Source: Fictibacillus nanhaiensis | Lineage (GTDB): Bacteria > Bacillota > Bacilli > Bacillales > Fictibacillaceae | Reading direction: 5' to 3' | NCBI GenBank assembly: GCA_017052515.1 | Contig: JAFHKR010000038.1 | Location: 1-64,000 of the forward strand | DNA length: 64,000 nt | In this document: positions 22,483-31,348 of the stretch, piece after piece | How the letters are laid out: each line of letters opens with the position of its first letter | Numbering within the stretch: position 1 is the stretch's first letter | The notes under the pieces: generated by a model | Told to the model about the DNA's origin: nothing | Databases searched by the model: none | Seen by the model: only the letters and a program-made list of their open reading frames with translations | Program-made: the position numbers and the translations under genes

Positions 22483-23114
22483 TATTGAATTTTGTAAATG
22501 TCTTGTGAACGAGATTCTGTGCTTACAATCATGTTTTTTTGTTGAATCTTTTTACGTAAACAAGCCATATGAAGAGAATCAGCGATCAAATCAGCCATCT
22601 TCATGACAATGCTGAGTCGTGTGTTTTGAAGAACAAAGTATTCCATAAAACCACTGACGTTTACGATACCTGTAATGTGCATATCACCAACAGGCGGCAG
22701 CTGTTTGTTAACGCCAGCCCCTGGTTTAACAGGTCCATCGTTGATCGAGACCATGCCAACGTGGTTTAATCGACCTAAGCAAGCATCAATTCCTATAACA
22801 AAAGCACCTGGATGCTCAGTAGCGATCATCTTTAACTTTTCTTCTAAATTCACCGCATGAACAGGATCATCTAGTGTGCCGTAAACAAAGAAGGGGAATG
22901 TATCTTTGTTATGCAACTTGGTACCAACTAGAGGACCTAATGCATCACCTGTCGATCTGTCTGTGCCTATACAGACAACGACAACGGGCTGATGAGCTGA
23001 TTCCGGAAGCATAGGTAAAATTTGTTCGGTGATTCTAAGCATCGCTTCCTTGTCTTCGTGATGCAATTTATATTGAATGGGTTTCCCTAATCCCAGCTTC
23101 CGTTTGAGGAACAT
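22482..23114 (-). CDS. yyaC: Sporulation protein YyaC, spore-protease-like
   Basis: A 210-residue member of the YyaC family, related in fold to the germination protease GPR. It shows CIGTDRSTGDALGPLVG, VIGIDACLGR and PVGDMHITGIVNVSGF. The gene is sporulation-associated in B. subtilis and lies beside soj-parB there too, so it indicates an endospore former. It is the only minus-strand gene between rpmH and dnaC. Confidence 0.93.
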   Translation of the reverse strand: MFLKRKLGLGKPIQYKLHHEDKEAMLRITEQILPMLPESAHQPVVVVCIGTDRSTGDALGPLVGTKLHNKDTFPFFVYGTLDDPVHAVNLEEKLKMIATEHPGAFVIGIDACLGRLNHVGMVSINDGPVKPGAGVNKQLPPVGDMHITGIVNVSGFMEYFVLQNTRLSIVMKMADLIADSLHMACLRKKIQQKNMIVSTESRSQDIYKIQ

Positions 23115-23337
23115 GACATCCTCTCCTTTATAATGGTTCTACTAGTATACGGAAGAAATCCTTTTCTTATACATGGTAGAATACAATAATCACAGACTTT
23201 TGTTTAAAGTCTATACCCGTTTCCCCTGCACTCGTAACTCTAGAAGTTTTTCTTAAAGCAGGTTACGTAATTACATTTGATATTCTCAGTAAAAGCTGAT
23301 TAAATAATTTCATAATCAAAGAGAGGAAGATGATCCA

Positions 23338-24222
23338 TTGGCAGGTGCGAACTTACCGGAAACTGCAGAGAAAGCCGTCACGATTTTTTCCGATAAAGAA
23401 TGGTGGACAGGCATTGCTACGACTAGCTTAAAAATTGTAGGCATCATTATACTCGCTATAATTTTCAAATATATTGTAAAAGCAGCGATCGCTAATGTGT
23501 TTAAAGTTCGACTCAAATCTCCTCTGCGCTTAAGTGAGAGAAGAGAGAACACCCTATTTAGACTGTTAGATAATGTTGCTTCATATGTTATTTACTTTGT
23601 AGCGATCTTAACCATCCTAACGGAGTTCGGTGTAGACATTAAAGCGATCCTTGCCGGTGCTGGAGTGGTTGGTTTAGCGATTGGTTTTGGTGCTCAAAGT
23701 CTGGTGAAGGATATCATTACAGGTTTTTTCATCATCTTTGAAAATCAGTTCTCTGTTGGAGACACGGTACGAATCACAAACTTTGAAGGAACCGTTGAAG
23801 AAATTGGATTAAGAACGACAAAAATTAAAAGTTGGACAGGAGAATTGCATATCCTGCCGAATTCGTCTATCACAGAAGTTACGAATTTTTCTGTTCATAA
23901 CAGCATTGCAGTCGTTGACTTGAGCATTGCTTATGAAGAGGATATCGATAAAGCTCAAAATATTATTCAAGAAGTTGTGAAGAACGCTAAGCCAAACTAT
24001 CCTGAGATGGTCAAAGAACCAGAAGTATTAGGCGTTCAGATGCTCGGTGCATCAGAAGTAGTGATTCGCGTTACGGCAGAGGTCCTTCCGATGACACACT
24101 TTAAGATCGCTCGTGAACTTCGTAAAACGCTAAAACACGAGCTTGAAGTTGCGGGGATCGAGATTCCATATCCAAAAATGGTCACGTATCAAAAAGAACC
24201 ATTACCAAAAGAACATAAATAA
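23338..24222 (+). CDS. Small-conductance mechanosensitive channel (MscS family)
   Basis: A 294-residue MscS-type channel that opens under membrane tension and releases osmolytes. Two N-terminal membrane helices (about 30-50 and 75-95) precede the pore-lining TM3 with Gly/Ala packing (AGAGVVGLAIGFGAQSLVKD) and the beta domain (FSVGDTVRI, LPNSSITEVTNFS). The start is a TTG at 23338 behind GAGGAAG. DUF951 follows 13 bp downstream. Confidence 0.93.
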   Translation: MAGANLPETAEKAVTIFSDKEWWTGIATTSLKIVGIIILAIIFKYIVKAAIANVFKVRLKSPLRLSERRENTLFRLLDNVASYVIYFVAILTILTEFGVDIKAILAGAGVVGLAIGFGAQSLVKDIITGFFIIFENQFSVGDTVRITNFEGTVEEIGLRTTKIKSWTGELHILPNSSITEVTNFSVHNSIAVVDLSIAYEEDIDKAQNIIQEVVKNAKPNYPEMVKEPEVLGVQMLGASEVVIRVTAEVLPMTHFKIARELRKTLKHELEVAGIEIPYPKMVTYQKEPLPKEHK

Positions 24223-24235
24223 GGGAGAGCTGATT

Positions 24236-24433
24236 ATGCAACAAAAAGAATTTCAACTTCACGATGAAGTAGAAATGAAAAAACAGCATCCATGTGGAAC
24301 GAATCGGTGGAAAGTAATTCGAATGGGTGCTGATATCAGGATTAAGTGCATGGGATGTCAGCATAGTGTGATGCTGCCAAGAGCGGAGTTCGCTAAGAAA
24401 ATAAAAAAAGTTTTAGCATCTCCAGGTGAGTAA
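24236..24433 (+). CDS. DUF951 family small protein (YyzM-like)
   Basis: A 65-residue protein with HPCGTNRWKVIRMGADIRIKC near the centre and MGCQHSVMLPR, which is DUF951. The family is usually encoded next to mscS or ychF in Firmicutes and its function is unknown; the paired Cys residues suggest metal binding. The ATG at 24236 has GGGAGAG upstream; a longer frame starting inside mscS is rejected. Confidence 0.9.
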   Translation: MQQKEFQLHDEVEMKKQHPCGTNRWKVIRMGADIRIKCMGCQHSVMLPRAEFAKKIKKVLASPGE

Positions 24434-24438
24434 CGTTT

Positions 24439-24454
24439 TGTTTCACGTGAAACA
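24439..24454. promoter_or_regulatory. parS site downstream of the DUF951 gene
   Basis: TGTTTCACGTGAAACA, a perfect 16-bp palindrome and an exact consensus Bacillus parS, 5 nt past the DUF951 stop. It will bind ParB. Confidence 0.96.
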
Positions 24455-24483
24455 AAACTTAATAATGAAATGATCAAACATTA

Positions 24484-24520
24484 GAGCCGGGTTATACGAC
24501 CCGGTTCTTCTTGTTTTTTA
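24484..24520 (+). terminator. Intrinsic terminator of mscS-DUF951
   Basis: AGCCGGGT-TATACG-ACCCGGTT followed by CTTCTTGTTTTTT. Confidence 0.8.
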
Positions 24521-24617
24521 AGAGGATAAAACCTATAATTGGGAAGGATATTTTTTTATTACAATGAAAAGTCTTAGGATTTCTAAGCTTTATATAAAAC
24601 AGAGGAGTGAATGAACA

Positions 24618-25715
24618 GTGGCTCTTACAACTGGAATCGTTGGTTTACCGAACGTTGGTAAATCTACATTGTTTAATGCTATTACACAAGCGGGTGCTGA
24701 ATCTGCTAACTATCCGTTCTGTACGATCGATCCGAACGTTGGAATCGTTGAAGTACCAGACAACCGTCTTCAAAAATTAACAGAGATGGTACAACCGAAA
24801 AAAGTAGTTCCTACAACTTTTGAGTTCACAGATATCGCAGGAATCGTAAAAGGTGCGAGTAAAGGGGAAGGACTAGGAAACAAATTCTTATCTCACATCC
24901 GTCAAACAGATGCGATCCTTCAAGTTGTTCGTTGTTTTGATGATGAAAACATCACGCACGTACACGGTAAAGTGAATCCGATCGATGATATTGAAGTTAT
25001 CAACCTTGAGCTTATCTTTGCTGATCTAGAGTCGATCGACAAGCGTGTTGCACGTGTTGAAAAGCTTGCGAAGTCTAAAGACAAAGAAGCGGTAGCGGAG
25101 TTTGCTGTTCTTTCAAAGATCAAAGAAGCTCTGATGCAAGAACTTCCGGCACGAAGTGTTGATCTAACACCTGAAGAGAAGAAGATTGTTCACACGATGC
25201 ACCTTCTTACAATGAAGCCGATCCTTTACGTGGCTAACGTAAGCGAAGATGAGCTTCTAGAAGGAACGAACGAGCACGTTGAAGCCGTTAAAGAATACGC
25301 GGCACGTGAAAATGCTGAAGTTATCGTTATCTGTGCAAAAGTGGAAGAAGAAATCGCAGAGCTTGATGGCGACGAAAAGATGGCATTCTTAGGTGAACTC
25401 GGTATCGAAGAAGCGGGTCTTGATAAATTGATCCGTGCTTCTTATTCCCTACTAGGTCTAGCTACTTACTTTACAGCAGGTGTTCAAGAAGTTCGCGCTT
25501 GGACGTTCCGTAAAGGCATGAAGGCTCCTGCATGTGCGGGTATCATTCACACGGATTTTGAAAGAGGATTTATCCGTGCAGAGATTGTAGCTTATGATGA
25601 TCTGATGGCTGCAGGGAACATGGCAGCTGCTAAAGAAAAAGGTAAAGTTCGTCTTGAAGGTAAAGAATATGAGATGAAAGATGGAGATGTTGTTCATTTC
25701 CGTTTTAATGTTTAA
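24618..25715 (+). CDS. ychF: Redox-regulated P-loop ATPase YchF (Obg family)
   Basis: A 365-residue Obg-family protein that prefers ATP over GTP and binds ribosomes. The P-loop GLPNVGKST lies at residues 8-16, DIAGIVKGASKGEGLGN follows, and the C-terminal TGS domain includes RKGMKAPACAGIIHTDFERGFI. The GTG start at 24618 gives the family N-terminus (MALTTGIVG). It leads into the rpsF operon, as in B. subtilis. Confidence 0.96.
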   Translation: MALTTGIVGLPNVGKSTLFNAITQAGAESANYPFCTIDPNVGIVEVPDNRLQKLTEMVQPKKVVPTTFEFTDIAGIVKGASKGEGLGNKFLSHIRQTDAILQVVRCFDDENITHVHGKVNPIDDIEVINLELIFADLESIDKRVARVEKLAKSKDKEAVAEFAVLSKIKEALMQELPARSVDLTPEEKKIVHTMHLLTMKPILYVANVSEDELLEGTNEHVEAVKEYAARENAEVIVICAKVEEEIAELDGDEKMAFLGELGIEEAGLDKLIRASYSLLGLATYFTAGVQEVRAWTFRKGMKAPACAGIIHTDFERGFIRAEIVAYDDLMAAGNMAAAKEKGKVRLEGKEYEMKDGDVVHFRFNV

Positions 25716-25735
25716 AAAAATAAACTTTGAAAGTC

Positions 25736-25865
25736 GTTGATTTCCGTTCCAGGTGCTTCGCTTTCCGGGGGGCGTGCGGTGAGCCACCTAGCGCTCTGCG
25801 CTGTTAGGTGTCTCACCTGTCCCGCTGATCCCCCAGGAGTCTTGCACCTTGCACTACAATCAACT
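25736..25865. repeat. Dispersed palindromic repeat, copy 3
   Basis: About 130 bp, from GTTGATTTCCGTTCCAGG to CTACAATCAACT, same orientation as copy 1. It has GGTGAGCCACCTAGCGC/GCGCTGTTAGGTGTCTCACC as the central inverted pair and CCCCCAGGAGTCTTGCACC. It fills much of the ychF-rpsF gap. Confidence 0.85.
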
Positions 25866-25940
25866 AGTCAGTGAAGTTTTTTACAACACTAATCTCAGAG
25901 CAATTTAAAGAATACAGCCCAAGTAATCTAGAAAAACCAA

Positions 25941-25968
25941 GGAAAAGCAATCGCTTTTCCTCTTTTTT
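25941..25968 (+). terminator. Intrinsic terminator upstream of rpsF
   Basis: GGAAAAG-CAATCG-CTTTTCC followed by TCTTTTTT. Probably the end of the ychF transcript, beyond the repeat. Confidence 0.8.
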
Positions 25969-26082
25969 ATGCTTTCTTTTAAGAGATGCTTGTTTTATGC
26001 AAGATGTTTTGATATAATTCTTTATTGTGAGTTAATTGTCAACAAATCTTGTTATGATGATTTTCTCCTTGCCCGAAATAAA

Positions 26083-26107
26083 TTTTTTGGGCCGCTTAGA
26101 CCAAAAG
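26083..26107 (+). promoter_or_regulatory. Candidate S6:S18 ribosomal-protein leader
   Basis: Just upstream of the rpsF Shine-Dalgarno, TTTTTGG-GCCGCTTAGA-CCAAAA forms a hairpin with a CCG element in the loop or bulge. A CCG-containing hairpin is the recognised binding site for the S6:S18 complex in rpsF leaders, and both proteins are encoded in this operon. Inferred from sequence shape only. Confidence 0.5.
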
Positions 26108-26119
26108 GAGGTGAACGGA

Positions 26120-26410
26120 ATGAAAAAGTACGAAATTATGTACATCGTCCGTCCGAATATCGAAGAGGAAGCTCTTAAGGCAACGAAAGAGCGTGCGAAA
26201 AGCATCCTAACTGACAACGGTGCGGAGATCGCGAACGAAAAGGAAATGGGTAAAAAGCGTTTAGCTTACGAAATCAATGACTTCCGCGATGGATATTACA
26301 CGCTATTGGAAGTTAACGCTCCAAACGAAGCGATTAATGAATTCGACCGTCTTATGAAGATCAACGAAGATGTTCTTCGTTTCATGACAATCGTAGACGA
26401 AAGAAATTAA
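26120..26410 (+). CDS. rpsF: 30S ribosomal protein S6
   Basis: A 96-residue ribosomal protein starting [13 protein letters not shown], with [21 protein letters not shown] and the C-terminal VLRFMTIV, typical of S6. It binds 16S rRNA together with S18. A strong AGGAGGTGA precedes the ATG at 26120; the longer open frame from 26036 covers the leader and is rejected. It heads rpsF-ssb-rpsR. Confidence 0.97.
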   Translation: MKKYEIMYIVRPNIEEEALKATKERAKSILTDNGAEIANEKEMGKKRLAYEINDFRDGYYTLLEVNAPNEAINEFDRLMKINEDVLRFMTIVDERN

Positions 26411-26431
26411 TCCTTTAAGGAGTGGTTCTGA

Positions 26432-26974
26432 ATGCTAAATCGAGTAGTACTGGTGGGACGTTTAACAAAAGACCCAGAATTAAAGTACACTCCAAACGGT
26501 GTGGCAGTTGCTAACTTCACGCTTGCTGTTAATCGACCTTTTTCGAATCAGCAAGGTGAGCGCGAAGCAGATTTTATTAACTGTGTCGTATGGCGTAAGC
26601 CCGCTGAAAATGTAGCGAACTTCTTGAAAAAGGGATCGCTTGCAGGAGTGGATGGACGTTTGCAAACTCGTTCTTACGAGAACCAGCAGGGTCAAAGAGT
26701 GTATGTTACTGAAGTAATGGCAGAAAGTGTTCAATTCCTTGAACCTAAAAACGCTAATGCTGGAGGCCAGCAATATCAAGGCAACAGCAACAACTTTGGT
26801 GGACCATCAAATGACCGCGGATTTGGGCAGCAAAATCAGAACCGCAGCTATGGAAGTGACAACGGATTTGGAGGACAGCAACAGCAGAATCCAAAACGTA
26901 ATAACTTCAACGATGACCCGTTTGCAAATGATGGCACGCCGATCGACATCTCTGATGACGATTTGCCATTTTAA
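26432..26974 (+). CDS. ssb: Single-stranded DNA-binding protein
   Basis: A 180-residue SSB. The N-terminal OB fold (about 1-110) starts [24 protein letters not shown] Gly/Asn/Gln-rich linker (about 115-165) follows, and the acidic protein-interaction tip is DDDLPF. It coats single-stranded DNA at forks and recruits repair and replication partners. Its place between rpsF and rpsR is conserved. Confidence 0.97.
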   Translation: MLNRVVLVGRLTKDPELKYTPNGVAVANFTLAVNRPFSNQQGEREADFINCVVWRKPAENVANFLKKGSLAGVDGRLQTRSYENQQGQRVYVTEVMAESVQFLEPKNANAGGQQYQGNSNNFGGPSNDRGFGQQNQNRSYGSDNGFGGQQQQNPKRNNFNDDPFANDGTPIDISDDDLPF

Positions 26975-27031
26975 ACTAACGTAAACTATGAATCGGAATA
27001 TATAAAATAAATCTAAAGGAGGGGACCAACT

Positions 27032-27265
27032 ATGGCTGGACGTCGTGGTGGACGCCAAAAGCGTCGTAAGGTTTGTTTCTTCACTGTAAACAAAATCACT
27101 TACATCGACTACAAGGACACTGATCTTTTAAAGCGTTTCGTTTCTGAGCGCGGTAAGATTCTTCCTCGTCGTGTAACTGGTACATCTGCTAAATATCAAC
27201 GTCAATTGACTCGTGCGATTAAACGCTCTCGTCACATGGCATTGTTACCATATGTATCTGAATAA
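27032..27265 (+). CDS. rpsR: 30S ribosomal protein S18
   Basis: A 77-residue basic protein with [24 protein letters not shown] and [14 protein letters not shown], typical of S18. It partners S6 on the small subunit. A single Cys remains (VCFF), so it does not show the four-Cys zinc form. AGGAGG precedes the ATG. Confidence 0.97.
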   Translation: MAGRRGGRQKRRKVCFFTVNKITYIDYKDTDLLKRFVSERGKILPRRVTGTSAKYQRQLTRAIKRSRHMALLPYVSE

Positions 27266-27278
27266 GATCGTTTAAAGA

Positions 27279-27311
27279 GCGCAGCTGGGTTTTCCTGGCT
27301 GCGTTTTTTTT
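27279..27311 (+). terminator. Intrinsic terminator of rpsF-ssb-rpsR
   Basis: CGCAGCTGGG-TTTT-CCTGGCTGCG followed by eight T. Confidence 0.88.
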
Positions 27312-27336
27312 GTAATAATAGAAGGTCGCAGGCGCG

Positions 27337-27462
27337 TCGACTTTTGTCGAGGATTGTAGACTCGCGGATAAAAGGCTAAAACTCGTGGATAAACAGCTAA
27401 AACTTTAGGATTCAGGCAGGAAATTTGTGGATTGGAGCTCAAAACTTTTGGATTCCTCTTCA
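27337..27462. repeat. Degenerate 21-nt repeat array B
   Basis: Five well-aligned 21-nt units start at 27358, 27379, 27400, 27421 and 27442, each of the form AAACTCGTGGAT plus 9 variable bases; a weaker sixth may precede them. The minus strand gives NPKVLSS-NPQISCL-NPKVLAV-YPRVLAF-YPRVYNP, a heptapeptide repeat in a 75-codon open frame with no usable ribosome site. The remaining gap to 27727 shows no gene. Confidence 0.7.
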
Positions 27463-27727
27463 TTAAGTATGAAAAACGGGTGTGAAATGGCTGAGTCACC
27501 CTCTATTAAACCACAGTAGTGCCTTCCCCCATCAATCAGATAACCTATTCACACATATTTACCCTAGAAACAGGTGAATATCACCTATTTTTCACCCCAC
27601 TCAAGCAAACCTTCCATAATTTGTTTACTTCGCTTCAAGTACGTCTATGCTAGAATTAGCGTTTAAGTTGAATTACGGCGGTTATGTCACTACAATTAGA
27701 ACATATGAAGAATTTATGAGGTGAATC

Positions 27728-28672
27728 ATGCGCAATACTAGAGTATTGGTGGAAGGTGCCGTTGTTTCGGGCATTTATACGCTTCTTTTTTTGATCAGTA
27801 TGTACATACCGTTATTTAGCTTGGTCTCGTTATTTATTTTGCCGCTTCCGTTTATCATTTATTTGTACCGGCAAGATCTTAAAGCGGGATTACTTTTATG
27901 GGCGGTCACGTTTGGCGTTTCATTGGCTTTTGCGGGGCTTAACGGTATAATTGTCACCCTCTTTGCTGGTTTGACCGGAATCGTGATGGGGGAACTTTAT
28001 AGAAGAAAAAAATCTGCATTTGCGGTTCTGCTCGGTGCGAGTTTGTCTAACATCGTGAACATGTTAGGAACGCTTGCGATCGCTCAAGTATTCATGGGCA
28101 TTAATTTTGTTAAAGAATTAGAATCTCAGTTTCAAAGTGCGATAGGTACAGCAGAAGATTTTTATAAAGCAGGTGGACAAGACCCTAGCCAGATCGAAAG
28201 GCTTAGAGAGCAAGCGGAATTGATTCCAATGATGCTTCCAACATATATTATCGGGGGAGCTGTTATCCTTGCTTTCTTAACGCATATCGCCGCAAGAATG
28301 TTGATGAAAAGAATGCGCTATGATGTGCCATCGTTCCCTCCATTTCGTGAGTGGAACCTGCCAAAATCGTTTTTGTGGTATTATATTATAGCGATTGTTT
28401 TAACATTTAGTATGCCTGAAAAGGGTACGTCTTTATATATTGTAACGATAAATTTGTATATGATATTATCGTTTGTACTTATAATACAAGGTTTCACAGT
28501 TATTTTTTATTATGCCTGGATAAAGAATTGGAAGAGAAAAAGAATCATATTGTTGATTATACTCTTGTTTTTGCTGAGCTCTATCTTGCCGATTCCTCTG
28601 GAAGTCGTTAAATTCTTAGGTATAATTGATTTAGGATTTATGATTAAAAAACGGTTGAAACCCAAACAGTAG
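27728..28672 (+). CDS. yybS: DUF2232 membrane protein YybS
   Basis: A 314-residue polytopic protein with about eight hydrophobic segments and a short central soluble loop (about 135-165, Glu/Gln-rich), ending in a basic tail. It matches YybS, DUF2232, possibly related to small-molecule transport components. Function unknown. It directly precedes gdpP (11 bp), the order found in B. subtilis and most Firmicutes. Confidence 0.9.
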   Translation: MRNTRVLVEGAVVSGIYTLLFLISMYIPLFSLVSLFILPLPFIIYLYRQDLKAGLLLWAVTFGVSLAFAGLNGIIVTLFAGLTGIVMGELYRRKKSAFAVLLGASLSNIVNMLGTLAIAQVFMGINFVKELESQFQSAIGTAEDFYKAGGQDPSQIERLREQAELIPMMLPTYIIGGAVILAFLTHIAARMLMKRMRYDVPSFPPFREWNLPKSFLWYYIIAIVLTFSMPEKGTSLYIVTINLYMILSFVLIIQGFTVIFYYAWIKNWKRKRIILLIILLFLLSSILPIPLEVVKFLGIIDLGFMIKKRLKPKQ

Positions 28673-28683
28673 GAGCTGAAAGT

Positions 28684-30657
28684 ATGCCAAAGTTTTTACT
28701 AAAACGGTGGCATGGTTATCCCGTCATCGCCTTATTTGTAACTTCTGTTGTTCTGGTAAGCATCATCACGTATTTTCATTGGATGATCGGAATGGCAGGC
28801 TTCGTGCTGCTCGGTGGTTTGTTTTATTATGCCATGAAAGCCGAAGCTAGTTTTCAGGAGGAACTAGGCGATTATATTTCTACGCTTTCTCACCGCTTGA
28901 AGAAGGTGGGAGAAGAAGCGTTGATGGAAATGCCGATCGGGATTATTTTGTATGATGAGGATTTTAAGATCGAATGGGCCAATCCATACATGGGAGCCCT
29001 TATTGAAGAAGAGTCCTTTATCGGCCATTCTCTAAACCATGTTTCAGAAGAACTGATTCCTCATATCAAGAGTGATGCGAAGGAAGAAGTTATTAAGATT
29101 AACACACATAGATTTCAAGTGAACTTTAAGAAAGAAGATAGACTGCTTTACTTTTTTGATGTAACCGAGCAGTTAGATCTTGAGCGTTTGTATGATGAAG
29201 AACAAACGGTCATGGCGATCATCTATCTCGATAACTATGAAGAAGTAACGCAAGGACTCGATGACCAGTTTCGATCAACGATCAACTCAAAAGTTACGTC
29301 TGTGTTGAACGAATGGGCGAACGTACATGGCATCTTCCTTAAACGTACGTCTTCTGAGCGGTTTTTAGCTGTATTTAACCAACGAATTCTTTATGAGTTG
29401 GAAAAGAACAAATTCAGCGTATTGGATGAAGTGAGAGAGTCTACAGCTAAGCAGAATATCTCTCTTACGCTCAGTATTGGAGTTGCAGCGGGAACATCTT
29501 CGCTTCCTGAGCTCGGACAGCTAGCTCAATCCAGTTTGGATCTTGCTCTTGGACGCGGAGGCGACCAGGTTGCGATCAAGCAAACGAACGGAAAAGTACG
29601 TTTCTATGGAGGAAAGACAAATCCTGTTGAAAAACGTACCCGCGTCCGTGCTCGCGTCATCTCCCATGCATTAAGTGAATTGGTGGCAGATAGCGACAAG
29701 GTCATCATCATGGGGCATAAGAATCCGGATATGGACTCTATCGGTTCTGCGATCGGGATCTTAAAAGTTGCGCAAGTGAATGGAAAAGATGGATATATCG
29801 TGCTTGATCAAGCGAATATCGACATTGGCGTTCAGCGTTTGATGGACGAACTAAAAGAAACAGAATCGATTTGGAAGTTCTTTATCTCGCCTGAAGAAGC
29901 GCTAGAGCTTGCATCGCGAGACACACTTCTCGTCGTGGTTGATACACATAAACCGACGATGGTTATTGAAGAAAAGCTGTTATCCAAGCTTGATCATGTC
30001 GTGGTCATCGATCACCATAGACGTGGTGAGGAGTTCATTAAAGATCCTGTTCTTGTGTACATGGAGCCTTATGCTTCCTCTACGGCAGAGCTCGTGACCG
30101 AACTTCTCGAATACCAGCCGAAGAGACTCAAGATGCGCATGCTTGAAGCCACAGCCCTTCTTGCCGGTATTATTGTAGACACGAAGAGTTTCACCCTCAG
30201 AACAGGTTCTCGTACGTTTGATGCTGCGTCTTATTTACGAGCGCATGGGGCAGACACGATTCTTGTTCAAAAGTTCTTAAAAGAAGATTTAAACACGTAT
30301 ACAAGACGTTCCAAGCTCATTGAGAGTTCGGAAGTCTATAAAAAAGGCATCGTTATTGCCAAAAGCTCTCCTGAGGATGCATACAATCAAGTCGTGATCG
30401 CTCAGGCAGCAGATATACTTTTAACCATGAACGGTATTCAAGCATCCTTTGTTATTGCCAATCGTATTGATGGCAGAGTGAGCATCAGTGCCCGTTCGCT
30501 TGGGGACATCAATGTGCAGATGATCATGGAGAGACTGGAAGGCGGAGGACATCTTACGAATGCTGCCTGCCAGATTGAGAACAGCTCGATTGATGAAGCA
30601 GAAATCCATTTAAAACGTATTATTGATGAGTATATTGAAGGGGGAGAAGAGGAATGA
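28684..30657 (+). CDS. gdpP: Cyclic-di-AMP phosphodiesterase GdpP
   Basis: A 657-residue membrane enzyme that hydrolyses c-di-AMP to pApA. Two N-terminal helices (about 13-55) are followed by a PAS-like domain (about 80-160), a degenerate GGDEF domain (about 170-300) and a DHH/DHHA1 module. The catalytic motifs [20 protein letters not shown] and [10 protein letters not shown] are intact, and the GGGH-type motif [10 protein letters not shown] is near the C-terminus. Length matches B. subtilis (about 659). It overlaps rplI by 4 bp. Confidence 0.96.
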   Translation: MPKFLLKRWHGYPVIALFVTSVVLVSIITYFHWMIGMAGFVLLGGLFYYAMKAEASFQEELGDYISTLSHRLKKVGEEALMEMPIGIILYDEDFKIEWANPYMGALIEEESFIGHSLNHVSEELIPHIKSDAKEEVIKINTHRFQVNFKKEDRLLYFFDVTEQLDLERLYDEEQTVMAIIYLDNYEEVTQGLDDQFRSTINSKVTSVLNEWANVHGIFLKRTSSERFLAVFNQRILYELEKNKFSVLDEVRESTAKQNISLTLSIGVAAGTSSLPELGQLAQSSLDLALGRGGDQVAIKQTNGKVRFYGGKTNPVEKRTRVRARVISHALSELVADSDKVIIMGHKNPDMDSIGSAIGILKVAQVNGKDGYIVLDQANIDIGVQRLMDELKETESIWKFFISPEEALELASRDTLLVVVDTHKPTMVIEEKLLSKLDHVVVIDHHRRGEEFIKDPVLVYMEPYASSTAELVTELLEYQPKRLKMRMLEATALLAGIIVDTKSFTLRTGSRTFDAASYLRAHGADTILVQKFLKEDLNTYTRRSKLIESSEVYKKGIVIAKSSPEDAYNQVVIAQAADILLTMNGIQASFVIANRIDGRVSISARSLGDINVQMIMERLEGGGHLTNAACQIENSSIDEAEIHLKRIIDEYIEGGEEE

Positions 30658-31097
30658 AAGTAATTTTTCTTCAAGATGTAAAAGGTAAAGGCAAAAAAGG
30701 TGAAGTTAAGAACGTTTCTGAAGGATACGCACGCAACTTCTTATTTCCGAAGAACCTAGCTTCAGAAGCTACATCTGGCGCGATGGCGACACTTCAAGGT
30801 CAACAGAAGAGCGAAGAGAAGAAACAACAAGCTCAATTGGAAGAGGCTGAAGCGTTAAAAGCAAAGCTTGCTGAGATGACCGTTACGATTAAAACGAAAA
30901 CAGGTGAAGGTGGCCGTGTTTTCGGATCTGTGACAAGTAAACAGATCGCTGATGGCTTGAAAGAGCAAGGAATCAAGATCGATAAGCGTAAGATCGAGCT
31001 TCCTGAGCCGATTAAGGCCCTTGGGTATACGAATGTTTCGATCAAGGTTCATCAACAAGTTACAGCAACTGTAAAGGTACACGTAACAGAAGAATAA
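30654..31097 (+). CDS. rplI: 50S ribosomal protein L9
   Basis: A 147-residue protein starting [21 protein letters not shown], with [13 protein letters not shown], the L9 signature. A long connecting helix (about 45-75, Gln/Glu/Lys-rich) leads to the C-terminal RNA-binding domain with [14 protein letters not shown]. The ATG overlaps the gdpP stop, implying coupled translation. Confidence 0.97.
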   Translation: MKVIFLQDVKGKGKKGEVKNVSEGYARNFLFPKNLASEATSGAMATLQGQQKSEEKKQQAQLEEAEALKAKLAEMTVTIKTKTGEGGRVFGSVTSKQIADGLKEQGIKIDKRKIELPEPIKALGYTNVSIKVHQQVTATVKVHVTEE

Positions 31098-31100
31098 AAG

Positions 31101-31123
31101 AGCCGGGTTATCCCGGTTTTTTT
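31101..31123 (+). terminator. Intrinsic terminator of yybS-gdpP-rplI
   Basis: AGCCGGG-TTAT-CCCGGTT plus a T-run, 3 nt after the rplI stop. Confidence 0.85.
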
Positions 31124-31138
31124 GCGGGCCGAGAAAGC

Positions 31139-31266
31139 GTTGATCTCCGTTTCAGATGCTCGCTTTCCGGGGGGCGTGCGGTGAGCCTCTTAGCGCTTTG
31201 CGCTGTTAAGAGTCTCACCTGTCCCGCTGATCCCCCAGGAGTCTCGCATCTTACACTCTGATCAAC
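31139..31266. repeat. Dispersed palindromic repeat, copy 4
   Basis: About 128 bp, from GTTGATCTCCGTTTCAGATG to CTCTGATCAAC, same orientation as copy 1; very close to copy 3. The central pair is GGTGAGCCTCTTAGCGC/GCGCTGTTAAGAGTCTCACC, with compensating changes relative to other copies. Confidence 0.87.
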
Positions 31267-31348
31267 CTATACTTGGAGCCAAAACCAAACTAATTTAAAG
31301 CTTTAAACCATATATGAACGATTATTAGTAAGGAAAGGAGGAACTACT

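Noticed and set aside
27272-27499. Minus-strand 75-codon frame across array B as a protein gene
   Set aside because: GTG start with no spaced ribosome site, and it runs into the rpsR terminator. Reported as a repeat instead.
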